This document shows positions 15,419-23,399 of a stretch of DNA of 26,008 bases, piece by piece (positions within the stretch are counted from its first letter, which is position 1; each line of letters begins with the position of its first letter). Location of the stretch: NCBI GenBank assembly GCA_963606545.1, contig CAVCYP010000024.1:1-26008 (forward strand), read 5' to 3'. This DNA comes from UBA9732 sp963606545. Its GTDB lineage: Bacteria > Spirochaetota > Spirochaetia > Sphaerochaetales > Sphaerochaetaceae. Below the pieces are notes generated by a model, which saw only the letters and a list, made by a program, of their open reading frames with translations, was not told where the DNA came from and ran no database searches. Position numbers and translations under genes: made by a program.

Positions 15419-15826
15419 TCAAACTTCTAAAATCAAATATTTAAGGCCCAAAAGCTTTCTTATTAGTTCAAGAAAATCCGGAAAATTCTCCGGATATGAA
15501 TTCAAGCCAGAAACAACTTGCGTTGAAAGCTCGCTTTCGTCATCCTCTTCCACCGTAAGATTCCATTGAGGAAGTTTTGAGCTAGAAGCATCAAAAGTTT
15601 TGGTATCAGAATAGGAAGACTCCCAATCAAAAATCCTAAGGTCAATGAAGCTTTTAAGCCACATAATGGCATCATCAGCATAAATTTTCCACTCATCAGT
15701 GGCTTCTAGGCCATCAATACCCTCTGCTTCGTACACCTTAAAAATCAAATCTGGTTCCGATACCTTAGCCTCAAGATGAAGATTCTGATAATCGTTTGAA
15801 AAAGAAAAATCCAATCTTTTTAACAT
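15419..15826 (-). CDS. Small acidic protein of unknown function, downstream of serine dehydratase
   Basis: A 135-aa protein not recognised. It is soluble (no signal, no membrane helix), acidic and rich in aromatic residues, with a beta-rich first half (LDFSFSNDYQNLHLEAKV). It has ADDAIMWLKSFIDLRIFDW in the middle, an EEDDESE cluster, and a leucine-rich C-terminal helix (DFLELIRKLLGLKYL). The ATG at 15826 has a clear GGGAG site, and only 14 bp separate it from the sdaA stop, so it is co-transcribed with sdaA. Nothing in it suggests an enzyme; no function is proposed. Confidence 0.7.
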   Translation of the reverse strand: MLKRLDFSFSNDYQNLHLEAKVSEPDLIFKVYEAEGIDGLEATDEWKIYADDAIMWLKSFIDLRIFDWESSYSDTKTFDASSSKLPQWNLTVEEDDESELSTQVVSGLNSYPENFPDFLELIRKLLGLKYLILEV

Positions 15827-15840
15827 TTAATCTCCCAAGC

Positions 15841-17055
15841 TCAACCTTTTCGTGAATAAGCACGAGCTAAGCCACCTTCAGAGGTCTCTCTATAACGCTG
15901 GTTCATATCCAGACCGGTATAGTACATGCTCTTTAGCACCATATCATAGCTAATATTTCTAGTACCTGTAAGGAAGTAAGCTAAATTTGCAGAATTAATT
16001 GCACGTAGTGCAGCAACAGCATTTCTTTCAATACAAGGAATCTGAACTAGGCCACAAATAGGATCACAAGTGAGTCCCAAATGATGCTCAAGAGCAACCT
16101 CAGCGGCATACTCAATCTGTTTTAAATCATAACCAAAAAGCTGACCGGCTGCAGCAGCTGCCATAGAACAAGCTATTCCAATCTCTGCCTGGCAGCCACA
16201 CTCTGCACCAGAAACTGATGCATTCTTTTTTGCTAGCTCGCCAAAAAGACCAGCTACGGCAAGAGCATGAAGAACATCGGTTTCAGAAAGATGACGTTTC
16301 TCTTGAAGGTAGTAGAGGACGGCTGGAAGAACGCCACAAGCGCCACAAGTAGGCGCGGTGACAATGGTGCCGTTATCTGCGTTTTGTTCGCTGACGGCGT
16401 AGGCGTAGGAGCAGACCAGCTGACATTCCACCAGCTCAGCATGTTTATTGATAACAATGTGATCGTACAAATATTTAGCTTTACGCTCCACGTGAAGGCA
16501 ACCAGGAAGAACTCCATCTTTGGAAAGACCTTCTTTGATGGCAGTTTTCATAACGTCCCAAACTTGTGCAAGATAATCCCAAATTTCTTTGCCTTCATTC
16601 ATCTCAATGTAGTCAACAAGTCCCACATAACGGAATTCACAGAACTGCTTGATCTCGGCAAAAGAGTTTTCCATGTAGGTATCTTCACCAAGTAAAGTAG
16701 ATTTTGGGCGTCCTTCAATAATAATGTCGCCACCACCAATGCTTCTAACGCGAATTTGATTGATTTCTTTACCTTCTTTAATTGCAATAAGATCTAAGGT
16801 GTTTGGATGCTTAAGTTTAACTGACTCGTCCAAGTTAAGCTCAACTTCGCACTCAAAGGGAGCAAAGGACTCTTTGATGGCAATATCGGTACCATGACCC
16901 ATTCCGGTTTTGGCCAGCGAACCGTATAAAATAACCTTGAAGCTATCCGCCTCAGGATTTTCGCTCTTGAAAAGTTCTGCAGCACGAGCAGGACCCATTG
17001 TATGTGAACTAGATGGACCCTTTCCTATTTTGTAAATATCCCTAATTGATCTCAT
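15841..17055 (-). CDS. sdaA: L-serine ammonia-lyase (single-chain, iron-sulfur type)
   Basis: A 404-aa enzyme converting L-serine to pyruvate and ammonia. The beta domain is N-terminal: MRSIRDIYKIGKGPSSSHTMGPARAA with the conserved SSSHTMGP (about 15-22). The catalytic alpha domain follows with APTCGACGVLP (about 235-245), GAECGCQAEIGIACSMAAAA, and LTCDPICGLVQIPCIERN. The cysteines in these motifs hold the [4Fe-4S] cluster in characterised homologues. Fusion of both domains at this length is normal for the Gram-negative-type enzyme. The ATG at 17055 follows GGAGAA at somewhat long spacing. It heads an operon with a small unknown gene. In purine-fermenting anaerobes this enzyme drains glycine-derived serine to pyruvate, which fits the neighbouring ade. 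Confidence 0.95.
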   Translation of the reverse strand: MRSIRDIYKIGKGPSSSHTMGPARAAELFKSENPEADSFKVILYGSLAKTGMGHGTDIAIKESFAPFECEVELNLDESVKLKHPNTLDLIAIKEGKEINQIRVRSIGGGDIIIEGRPKSTLLGEDTYMENSFAEIKQFCEFRYVGLVDYIEMNEGKEIWDYLAQVWDVMKTAIKEGLSKDGVLPGCLHVERKAKYLYDHIVINKHAELVECQLVCSYAYAVSEQNADNGTIVTAPTCGACGVLPAVLYYLQEKRHLSETDVLHALAVAGLFGELAKKNASVSGAECGCQAEIGIACSMAAAAAGQLFGYDLKQIEYAAEVALEHHLGLTCDPICGLVQIPCIERNAVAALRAINSANLAYFLTGTRNISYDMVLKSMYYTGLDMNQRYRETSEGGLARAYSRKG

Positions 17056-17078
17056 TCTTTTTGTTCTCCAACACGGTA

Positions 17079-17107
17079 AGAGTAATTAATTGTTTGGCTA
17101 CGGTCAA
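17079..17107 (-). promoter_or_regulatory. Candidate promoter of the serine dehydratase operon
   Basis: Minus strand: TTGACC (17102-17107), 17-bp spacer, TACTCT (17079-17084), about 25 nt before the sdaA ATG. The -35 is good, the -10 weak. Confidence 0.4.
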
Positions 17108-17150
17108 CATTCCAAAGGGCAATTTCAAAATCAAGGTTAAGGCAAGGTAA

Positions 17151-17179
17151 TTGCTATCTTTTGTTTTAACTAATATATT
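17151..17179 (+). promoter_or_regulatory. Candidate promoter of the MATE pair
   Basis: TTGCTA (17151-17156), 17-bp spacer, TATATT (17174-17179), 22 bases before the ATG at 17202. Confidence 0.5.
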
Positions 17180-17201
17180 AATTCACACATTGAGGTGTAA
17201 A

Positions 17202-18647
17202 ATGCTATCCCATAAAGTTCTTTTAGGTAGAAATCACCATAGTAGAAATCATCAGGGCCCCGGCTTTAAAGACAAAGACCTGTTACACGGTCCACTTGTT
17301 GGAAAAGTTTTTGCGTTTGTCCTTCCTTTGATGATTACCAACCTACTTCAAACCTTTTACTCTGCAGCAGATATGATTGTTGTTGCCATGTCAGATGTTG
17401 AAGGAGCCATTGGTGCAATCAGCACAACCAGTGCAATGATTAACCTAATCCTCAATGTTTTCGTAGGCTTTGGAGTTGGTTCCAGCGTAGTTGTTGCCAG
17501 GTCTATTGGAGAACGCAACGAGGAAAAAACTAGACTTGCAGTTCATACCGCCTTAATGACAGGACTTGTTTCAGGGGTTTTCTGTATGATTTTGGGCTTG
17601 ATTATAAGCCGTCCAATCCTAAAGCTACTTGGCGATGAAGGCCATATCCTTGATTTAGCAACGCTGTACACAAAGGTCTACTTCCTTGGAGTCCCATTTT
17701 TAGCTCTTACAAATTTTCTTATTTCAATTCTTAGGGCTAAAGGAGACACAAAAACTCCTTTGTATGTTTTGTCCGGAACTGGAATTTTAAACGTAGGTTT
17801 GAACTTATTCTTTGTGCTTGTTTGCAAGATGTCGGTAGATGGAGTTGCTGTTGCCACCTCCATATCAAACTTTGCTTCAGCTGTAATTCTTTTAATCGTT
17901 CTAGGCAAAGACAAGGGCTGGTGTAAATTTGAATTTAAGAGACTGGGGTTTGACCGACTAACGTTAAAAGACATCATCTACAACGGACTTCCAGCAGGAA
18001 TCCAAGGAGCTCTTTTTTCCTTGTCCAATATGGTGATCCAAAGCAGCATCATTTCTGTAAACAATAGCCTATGTCCGGGAGGAAGTGCAATAATTGATGG
18101 CAATGGTGCCGGATCAAGCCTTGAATCGTTCGCCTACACAGCAACCAATTCCGTTTGTCAAGCAGCCATTACCTTCACAAGTCAGCACTATGGAGCCAAG
18201 AAATATAAGAGAATTGGAAAGGTTATGGCCTCCTGCTATTTGGTAACTTTTATCATTGCAGAATGCGTATCCTTATCCCTAGTTTTCTTTAGAATTCCAT
18301 TAATTCATTGCTACGTCACAGACGCGCTTGCAGTAAAAGCTGCAGAAACAAGACTATACATAATGATGTTGCCTTACTGCACATTGGCCTTTATGGAAGT
18401 GGGTTCTGGAGTTCTCAGAGGTCTAAACAAATCTATGCTCTCCACAATCATTTCCCTAGTTGGCTCACTTGTGCTAAGACTCGTTTGGATTGCCTTTGTT
18501 TTCTCTGCCCACCAGAGTCTAGAGGTTATCTACCTTTCTTATCCTCTTTCCTGGACATTAACTGCAATTTGCCATTTAATAATGTCGCTGAAAGTACGTC
18601 ATGGCTATATTAAGGAGGCCCAACTTGCAGGAATCACAGAAGTCTGA
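17202..18647 (+). CDS. MATE-family multidrug/metabolite exporter (first of pair)
   Basis: A 481-aa integral membrane protein. The start is the ATG at 17202, which follows TGAGGTG (17191-17197); an in-frame TTG at 17151 overlaps the predicted promoter. A basic, His/Asn-rich cytosolic N-terminus of about 25 residues precedes DLLHGPLVGKVFAFVLPLMITNLLQTFYSAADMIVVAM, the typical first MATE helix. Twelve membrane segments are expected in two repeats; ILRAKGDTKTPLYVL between helices is the usual MATE signature, with SVCQAAITFTSQHYGAKKYKR in the second half. Such carriers export cationic drugs or metabolites using Na+ or H+ gradients. Its end overlaps the second MATE gene by 23 bp. Confidence 0.92.
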   Translation: MLSHKVLLGRNHHSRNHQGPGFKDKDLLHGPLVGKVFAFVLPLMITNLLQTFYSAADMIVVAMSDVEGAIGAISTTSAMINLILNVFVGFGVGSSVVVARSIGERNEEKTRLAVHTALMTGLVSGVFCMILGLIISRPILKLLGDEGHILDLATLYTKVYFLGVPFLALTNFLISILRAKGDTKTPLYVLSGTGILNVGLNLFFVLVCKMSVDGVAVATSISNFASAVILLIVLGKDKGWCKFEFKRLGFDRLTLKDIIYNGLPAGIQGALFSLSNMVIQSSIISVNNSLCPGGSAIIDGNGAGSSLESFAYTATNSVCQAAITFTSQHYGAKKYKRIGKVMASCYLVTFIIAECVSLSLVFFRIPLIHCYVTDALAVKAAETRLYIMMLPYCTLAFMEVGSGVLRGLNKSMLSTIISLVGSLVLRLVWIAFVFSAHQSLEVIYLSYPLSWTLTAICHLIMSLKVRHGYIKEAQLAGITEV

Positions 18648-20082
18648 AGAAACGCTAACAGAAACAAGTACCAAAGAAAAAGCCACAACCGTCCGCCCAA
18701 TGCTGGATTCAAACGACCAACTACTTCATGGAAACATGTCAAAGCAGCTGTTCAGACTAGCCCTGCCAACCATGGGCGGCTACATGTTTCAGTCTCTCTA
18801 CGACATGGTTGACCTCTTTTGGATTGGCTACATCTCTTCCGACGCCGTTGCCTCAATGACCATCTTCTCCACCATGTTTTGGCTTGTAGATGTCTTTAAC
18901 GAGATTGTAGGCACCTCCAGCGTCTCGCTGATAAGCCAATACCACGGAAGCGGAAACAAAGAAAAAACAGCAATAGCCTCCGAGCGCACCCTAGCCTTCA
19001 AATTCATCTGGTCCCTAGCCGGCGCCCTCTTCATGGCAGTCTTCCTAAAACCACTTGTAGGCTTCTTCTCCAAAGAGCAATCTGTCATCAACTACGCCCT
19101 AGACTACGGCTACATCCGCACCCTCTTCATCCCCATCTTCTTCTCCTCCTACAGCGTCAATACCATATTCCGATGCACCGGAGACGCCAAAACTCCAATG
19201 AGACTGCTTACAATGGCTGCCATCATGAACATGATTTTAGACCCACTTTTGATGTTTGAAGAAATCCCACTTCTCACCTCTTTAACCGGTCTTAGAGGCG
19301 CAGGACTTGGAATGGCTGGAGCCGCTTGGGCAACCGTAACAGGTCAGACCTTCTCCTTTGTAGTAGGTCTTATCAAGCTGGTGAGAGGAACTCCAGATGT
19401 TAAAATTTCTTTGAAAAACTTCTTTAAATCCAACAAAGAAATTGATACGAAACTCATCACAATTGGTCTTCCAAGTGGAATCAACCTTCTGCTTAGAAAC
19501 CTCTTTAACATCATTCTAATGAAGATTATTTCCACCTACGGAACAGCCGCCGTTGCAATTTTAGGCATTGGAACAAGACTTCAAGGCTTCTGCATGATGC
19601 CTCAAACAGGCTTTAGCATGGGAAGTGGCATCATCCTAGGCCATGCCCTTGGTGCCAATATGCCAGACAGAGCCAAAGAATGCGTTCGCAAATCAAATTT
19701 ACTCTGTGCCCTTGTTAGTTCTGTCTTTGCCGTCTTCTTCTTTATCTGTCCATCTTTCCTATTAAGTTTATTCTTAGGAGGAGAAGCTCCAGATGCAAGC
19801 GGGATTGTTTTGATGTACGCTTTTGGCATAAACGTGCTTATTTTTGCACTGATGGTTGGCTTTCATGCCGCTTTTAGTGGAAGTGGCCTTAATAGACCAA
19901 TCATGTATTCCTCCCTCATTGCCCAGTACTGTTTCCAGCTTCCTTATGCCGTTATTGTCTACCTTTTAGGTCTTCCCGTAACCGTGCTTTGGTTTGCCTA
20001 CACTCTTGGGGATGTTGTTAACCTGCTCTTTCTTTTGCACTTCTATAAGCAAGATAAGTGGCTTACCCACAGAGTCTATTAA
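18625..20082 (+). CDS. MATE-family exporter (second of pair), TTG start
   Basis: The start is taken as the TTG at 18625 because a perfect AAGGAGG (18612-18618) lies 6 nt upstream; an in-frame ATG at 18601 has no such site. This gives 485 aa. A polar 40-residue N-terminus precedes LLHGNMSKQLFRLALPTMGGYMFQSLYDMVDLFWIGYI, the first MATE helix, and FRCTGDAKTPMRLL is the family signature. It belongs to a different MATE subgroup from its neighbour (little identity beyond family motifs), so it is not a recent duplicate. Bases about 18650-19200 are richer in C-ending codons and GC than the rest of the gene. Its stop overlaps that of yqeB (opposite strand) by 4 bp. Confidence 0.92.
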   Translation: MQESQKSEETLTETSTKEKATTVRPMLDSNDQLLHGNMSKQLFRLALPTMGGYMFQSLYDMVDLFWIGYISSDAVASMTIFSTMFWLVDVFNEIVGTSSVSLISQYHGSGNKEKTAIASERTLAFKFIWSLAGALFMAVFLKPLVGFFSKEQSVINYALDYGYIRTLFIPIFFSSYSVNTIFRCTGDAKTPMRLLTMAAIMNMILDPLLMFEEIPLLTSLTGLRGAGLGMAGAAWATVTGQTFSFVVGLIKLVRGTPDVKISLKNFFKSNKEIDTKLITIGLPSGINLLLRNLFNIILMKIISTYGTAAVAILGIGTRLQGFCMMPQTGFSMGSGIILGHALGANMPDRAKECVRKSNLLCALVSSVFAVFFFICPSFLLSLFLGGEAPDASGIVLMYAFGINVLIFALMVGFHAAFSGSGLNRPIMYSSLIAQYCFQLPYAVIVYLLGLPVTVLWFAYTLGDVVNLLFLLHFYKQDKWLTHRVY

Positions 20083-21587
20083 TTTTTGCGTGAAACAAAG
20101 CCCATTATTGCTTCAAGTACAGAGCCAGAAATGGCTCTGGCTTTGTCTGAACAGGTAAGATGGTCAGTAGCCGCTCCTCTTGGGTCTACATCAGCAACTT
20201 TAAAGCCTACTGGAACATAGAGACCAGCATGAAGCATACCTCTTACCTTTCCGGCAATGGTTGTAATAACAGGAATACTTTGGCCCTCTTCAGTATCAAC
20301 ATAAGCTACAATCTGATTTTCTTTGACAAGGTCTCCAATCTTTGCTACCGGTCTATAAGTACCTGCTGCCTCAGTGTGCATGACTCTTTCCTTACCATAA
20401 CCACCAATGATACCAGGAATTCCAGTATTTGGCGCAGCAGAGCCTTCTCTGATGATAACGCCAAGTCTATGACCTCTTTGAGTCTCAATTACAACATCCA
20501 CGTCTTTGCCAGCTTCAAAGCCAGGGCCTAAAGCAACTGTAAAAGGCGCCATACCCTTATTGGTTCCAAGATTCTTCTTTGCTAAAATTGCATCCACTAC
20601 TGCTACCGGATTAAAAATTTCTAGAATCTTGCATTCCGGGTCAGCTATAACTGGAATTTCTCCATCATCTAAAACGTGAAAGACATCTGAAATCTCACAC
20701 TTTCTTGCGGTAACGCCCTCAACAGTAGTTGCGCCATCAAACATAGCTGTGGCAAAAGAAACCGTTGTTCTAATTACGGTAGGTTGAGCAACTTCAAGAT
20801 GAACCACACTAAAACCAGCCTTATGTAGCCTAATTCCAGTTGCAGTTGCAAGGTCTCCAGCACCCCGGATTACAACAAGCTTGTCCCGCCAGTAGGCACT
20901 AGGTTGTGCACTTTTATTGTGGAAAACCGACATAACTTCAGCTGCTGCTGAAACTGCAATTTCTTCAGGAGTCTGAGCACCAATATCGAGACCAAGGGGA
21001 CAACGTACTCTGCGGTCTTCAAAGCTCTTTCTTTTTCTTGAAGACAGAATTCCAATATAAGGAGTTGGTGCAGATTTAACTACCTCAAACAAAGCAGAAA
21101 CATCATCTGGATTGGAAAAGATAACAGCTGTCCTATCATCAATAAGATGGCTTATTTCTTCATCATTGTTTTCTTTTTTTATTTGTGTTGCCCATTTTGG
21201 GACATCAAAATCTCTATCGTCAACAAAGTAGACTTCAAAGTCAAGTCTATGAAATTCTTCTGCCAAGGACTGTCCAACATGGCCTGAGCCTACTATCAAA
21301 ACTCTCCTTCTTTTGATTGGAACATCTATAAAAATTTCTGCCATACCAGTCTCCCTAACTTTTAGTTGATACTTGCCACCTTTACCGATTTTTAAACTTT
21401 CCACAGCAAGGCCAATTGCTTCTCTTTCTGCTTCACCACCACCAATTGTCCCATTAAACTGGCCGTCAGCAAAAACCACCATTCTGCCGTCTTTACGAGG
21501 AACTCGGCCTTGAGTTGCTATGAGGGTTACAACCGCAAAGGGTTTATTCTTACTTTCTGCAATTGCTACTTGTTCAAAAAGCTTCAT
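20079..21587 (-). CDS. yqeB: YqeB-type XdhC fusion, selenium-dependent molybdenum hydroxylase maturation protein
   Basis: A 502-aa protein of two parts. Residues 1-225 are XdhC-like: RVPRKDGRMVVF...GTIGGGEAEREA near 28-57, then a Rossmann fold with GSGHVGQ at 100-106 and PYIGILSSRKRK near 176-187. Residues 235-502 match the EF2563/YqeB family: VVIRGAGDLATATGIRLHKAG from 238, PFTVALGPGF, GYGKERVMHTEAAG, and a C-terminal beta-rich biotinyl-like stretch. XdhC proteins bind molybdenum cofactor for insertion into hydroxylases; the YqeB part marks selenium-dependent hydroxylase systems. The two modules are separate genes in some bacteria; the longer E. coli YqeB also combines them. It overlaps yqeC by 14 bp. 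The hydroxylase itself is not in the window. Confidence 0.9.
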   Translation of the reverse strand: MKLFEQVAIAESKNKPFAVVTLIATQGRVPRKDGRMVVFADGQFNGTIGGGEAEREAIGLAVESLKIGKGGKYQLKVRETGMAEIFIDVPIKRRRVLIVGSGHVGQSLAEEFHRLDFEVYFVDDRDFDVPKWATQIKKENNDEEISHLIDDRTAVIFSNPDDVSALFEVVKSAPTPYIGILSSRKRKSFEDRRVRCPLGLDIGAQTPEEIAVSAAAEVMSVFHNKSAQPSAYWRDKLVVIRGAGDLATATGIRLHKAGFSVVHLEVAQPTVIRTTVSFATAMFDGATTVEGVTARKCEISDVFHVLDDGEIPVIADPECKILEIFNPVAVVDAILAKKNLGTNKGMAPFTVALGPGFEAGKDVDVVIETQRGHRLGVIIREGSAAPNTGIPGIIGGYGKERVMHTEAAGTYRPVAKIGDLVKENQIVAYVDTEEGQSIPVITTIAGKVRGMLHAGLYVPVGFKVADVDPRGAATDHLTCSDKARAISGSVLEAIMGFVSRKN

Positions 21588-22290
21588 ATAATACTCCCTT
21601 GTTTGCTGATGCTACATAGCATTTTACGTCTTTTGGAACATTTAAAGTTCTTAACAGGTTGCTATCATAACCCTTGTCACAACCGTTGAACAATATTGCT
21701 CTGTTGTTTTTTACGGTACCCTTAAGAAGGCCTTCCACATCAGAAATATACCAGTTTAAGTATTCTTCATTTATTGTTTTAGGTATTTCAGTTTCGGGGC
21801 CAAAGGCCACCTCAGTAGTTGTGCTGCCAATTGCCCAAACACCCATCAAACTTATTGTAGCTGTAGTCAAAGGATGAATTTGAGGGTCTCGGGCTGTATG
21901 AATCTTTATAGGAAGGCCCCTAGAGCCATCGGCTTCAGAGATAATAACGTCATAAATGGGGTACAGCTTGGTCAAAACGTCAAAATTGGGAGAGCGCCAT
22001 TTGTTCTCTTGCTCAGATAACTGGGCGTAAAAAACTATCTCACTTGGCTTGGGAATATAGGATAAAACCTCGTCGTTGTTAAATATTACGTCTTGGCAGT
22101 AATCAAGCACGTAGGGGGAAGCCACCTTGGTAGTGGTGGTGATTAAAACACGCTTACCACAGGACTTTAAGTATTTTGCAAGACCTATCATAGTTGTAGT
22201 CTTTCCACCACCGCCAGTTATAGAAATAAATGCCTTGGAATTTTCAATGAGATCCTGGGTTATTTTTTCGTAGATATTGCTTAAGGACAT
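21574..22290 (-). CDS. yqeC: YqeC, putative selenium-dependent hydroxylase accessory protein
   Basis: A 238-aa P-loop protein: GGGGKTT at 26-32, a TTTTKVASP switch-like segment near 51-59, SEADGSRGLPIKIH near 117-130 (family hallmark), and a C-terminal region with VEGLLKGTVKNN and NGCDKG (NKxD-like). YqeC is a phylogenetic marker of selenium-dependent molybdenum hydroxylases and is thought to help mature the labile-selenium molybdenum site; its reaction is not known. It is first in the minus-strand yqeC-yqeB operon. The ATG at 22290 has a weak, distant AAGG site and a TATATA (22295-22300) very close to it, so expression may be low or the promoter lies further up. It is divergent from the ABC importer. 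Confidence 0.92.
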   Translation of the reverse strand: MSLSNIYEKITQDLIENSKAFISITGGGGKTTTMIGLAKYLKSCGKRVLITTTTKVASPYVLDYCQDVIFNNDEVLSYIPKPSEIVFYAQLSEQENKWRSPNFDVLTKLYPIYDVIISEADGSRGLPIKIHTARDPQIHPLTTATISLMGVWAIGSTTTEVAFGPETEIPKTINEEYLNWYISDVEGLLKGTVKNNRAILFNGCDKGYDSNLLRTLNVPKDVKCYVASANKGVLYEAF

Positions 22291-22332
22291 CGCTTATATA
22301 TTACCTTAAAACAAACAAAAGAAACATATCAC

Positions 22333-22361
22333 TTGAACCTTTATAGCAGAGAAAGTATAAT
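22333..22361 (+). promoter_or_regulatory. Near-consensus promoter of the ABC importer operon
   Basis: TTGAAC (22333-22338), 17-bp spacer, TATAAT (22356-22361). The leader of about 47 nt to the ATG at 22416 contains a small GC-GAAA-GC hairpin after a GGGGAAG site. I could not fit it to a cobalamin, molybdenum-cofactor or other known riboswitch, which would also be longer. Confidence 0.7.
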
Positions 22362-22415
22362 GGGCCGAATACTTTTTAAATGTAAATCGGTTAAAACGGG
22401 GAAGCGAAAGCAGAA

Positions 22416-23399
22416 ATGAGCAACAAAACTAAAATTGTAATTCTAGCCATCATTTTTGTTTTCTTTGCCATAATTTCAATGGGCATTGGAAGATATCCAA
22501 TATCTCCCTTGCGGGTTATTCAGACCCTTTTGGGTGGGGGAAATGCACAAGAGAGAGCCGTTGTAATCAAAATTAGACTTCCAAGAATTATTGCTGCAAC
22601 GCTCATTGGTGCAGGGCTTGCTCTCTCAGGGCAGACCATGCAAATGATTTTCAGAAATCCTCTAGTTTCTCCAGATGTACTGGGAACCAGTACTGCTGCC
22701 GGTTTTGGAGCTTCTATTTCCCTACTTCTAGGGGTTTCAACGGCTGCTGTTACAATTAACGCCTTTATTTTTGGAATAGCCTCTGTCCTTTTAGTCTGGA
22801 CTCTTAGCACAAGAGTCAGAGGCGAGCAGACCATGGGGTTGATTTTAATTGGAATGGTAGTTTCCTCCCTGTTCTCTGCTGGAACAAGTTTCATAAAGCT
22901 CATTGCTGACCCAAATAATATTTTGCCAGCCATAACCTATTTTCTCATGGGCTCTCTTGCTGGATGTAATTTCCAAGATTTGCAAGTTATTGCAATACCA
23001 ATGGTATTCTCCTTTGCAATCCTACTGTTGGTATCTTGGAAGCTAAACATCCTTTCTCTTTCTGAGGATGAAGCAAGAAGTCTAGGAGTGAATACAAAGC
23101 GTCTTAGGGCAGTTGCCATTGGAGCAAGTGCCTTAATGACGGCTAGTGCTGTGGCTGTCTCTGGACAAATTGGCTGGATAGGTTTAATCATTCCTCACAT
23201 TTCAAGAAAGATTGTGGGCTCCAATGCAACCTATTCAATACCGGCTTCAATGTTTGTAGGAGCTGCCTTCTTAATTGCTGTTGACAATGTTTCTAGAACA
23301 GTTACAACGGCAGAGATTCCAATTGGAATTCTTACAGCCTTCATTGGCGCTCCGTTCTTCTTATACCTCATACTAAAGGAGCATAGACATGAAGCTTGA
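22416..23399 (+). CDS. FecCD/BtuC-family ABC importer permease
   Basis: A 327-aa integral membrane protein of the type II importer class (BtuC, FhuB, FecCD, and molybdate MolB). RLPRIIAATLIGAGLALSGQTMQMIFRNPLVSPDVLG (about 54-90) is the strongly conserved family block, and GLIIPHISRKIVG near 247-259 is the ATPase-coupling helix. About 9-10 membrane segments are expected. The class carries chelated iron, haem, cobalamin, or in MolB molybdate/tungstate. The ATPase gene starts 11 bp before this gene's stop, so translation is coupled. The promoter is close to consensus. Substrate is not decidable from the permease. Confidence 0.93.
   Translation: MSNKTKIVILAIIFVFFAIISMGIGRYPISPLRVIQTLLGGGNAQERAVVIKIRLPRIIAATLIGAGLALSGQTMQMIFRNPLVSPDVLGTSTAAGFGASISLLLGVSTAAVTINAFIFGIASVLLVWTLSTRVRGEQTMGLILIGMVVSSLFSAGTSFIKLIADPNNILPAITYFLMGSLAGCNFQDLQVIAIPMVFSFAILLLVSWKLNILSLSEDEARSLGVNTKRLRAVAIGASALMTASAVAVSGQIGWIGLIIPHISRKIVGSNATYSIPASMFVGAAFLIAVDNVSRTVTTAEIPIGILTAFIGAPFFLYLILKEHRHEA

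Noticed and set aside
15841..17055. Selenocysteine recoding or frameshift in window genes, given yqeB/yqeC
   Set aside because: All recognised genes here read through without in-frame TGA and reach normal family lengths. Selenium-dependent hydroxylases use labile selenium, not selenocysteine.
22362..22415. Cobalamin or molybdenum-cofactor riboswitch before the FecCD importer
   Set aside because: The leader is only about 50 nt and lacks the conserved boxes; only a small GAAA-loop hairpin is visible.
22520..22933. 137-codon minus-strand frame inside the importer permease gene
   Set aside because: Antisense to a strongly conserved FecCD gene, with no motif of its own.
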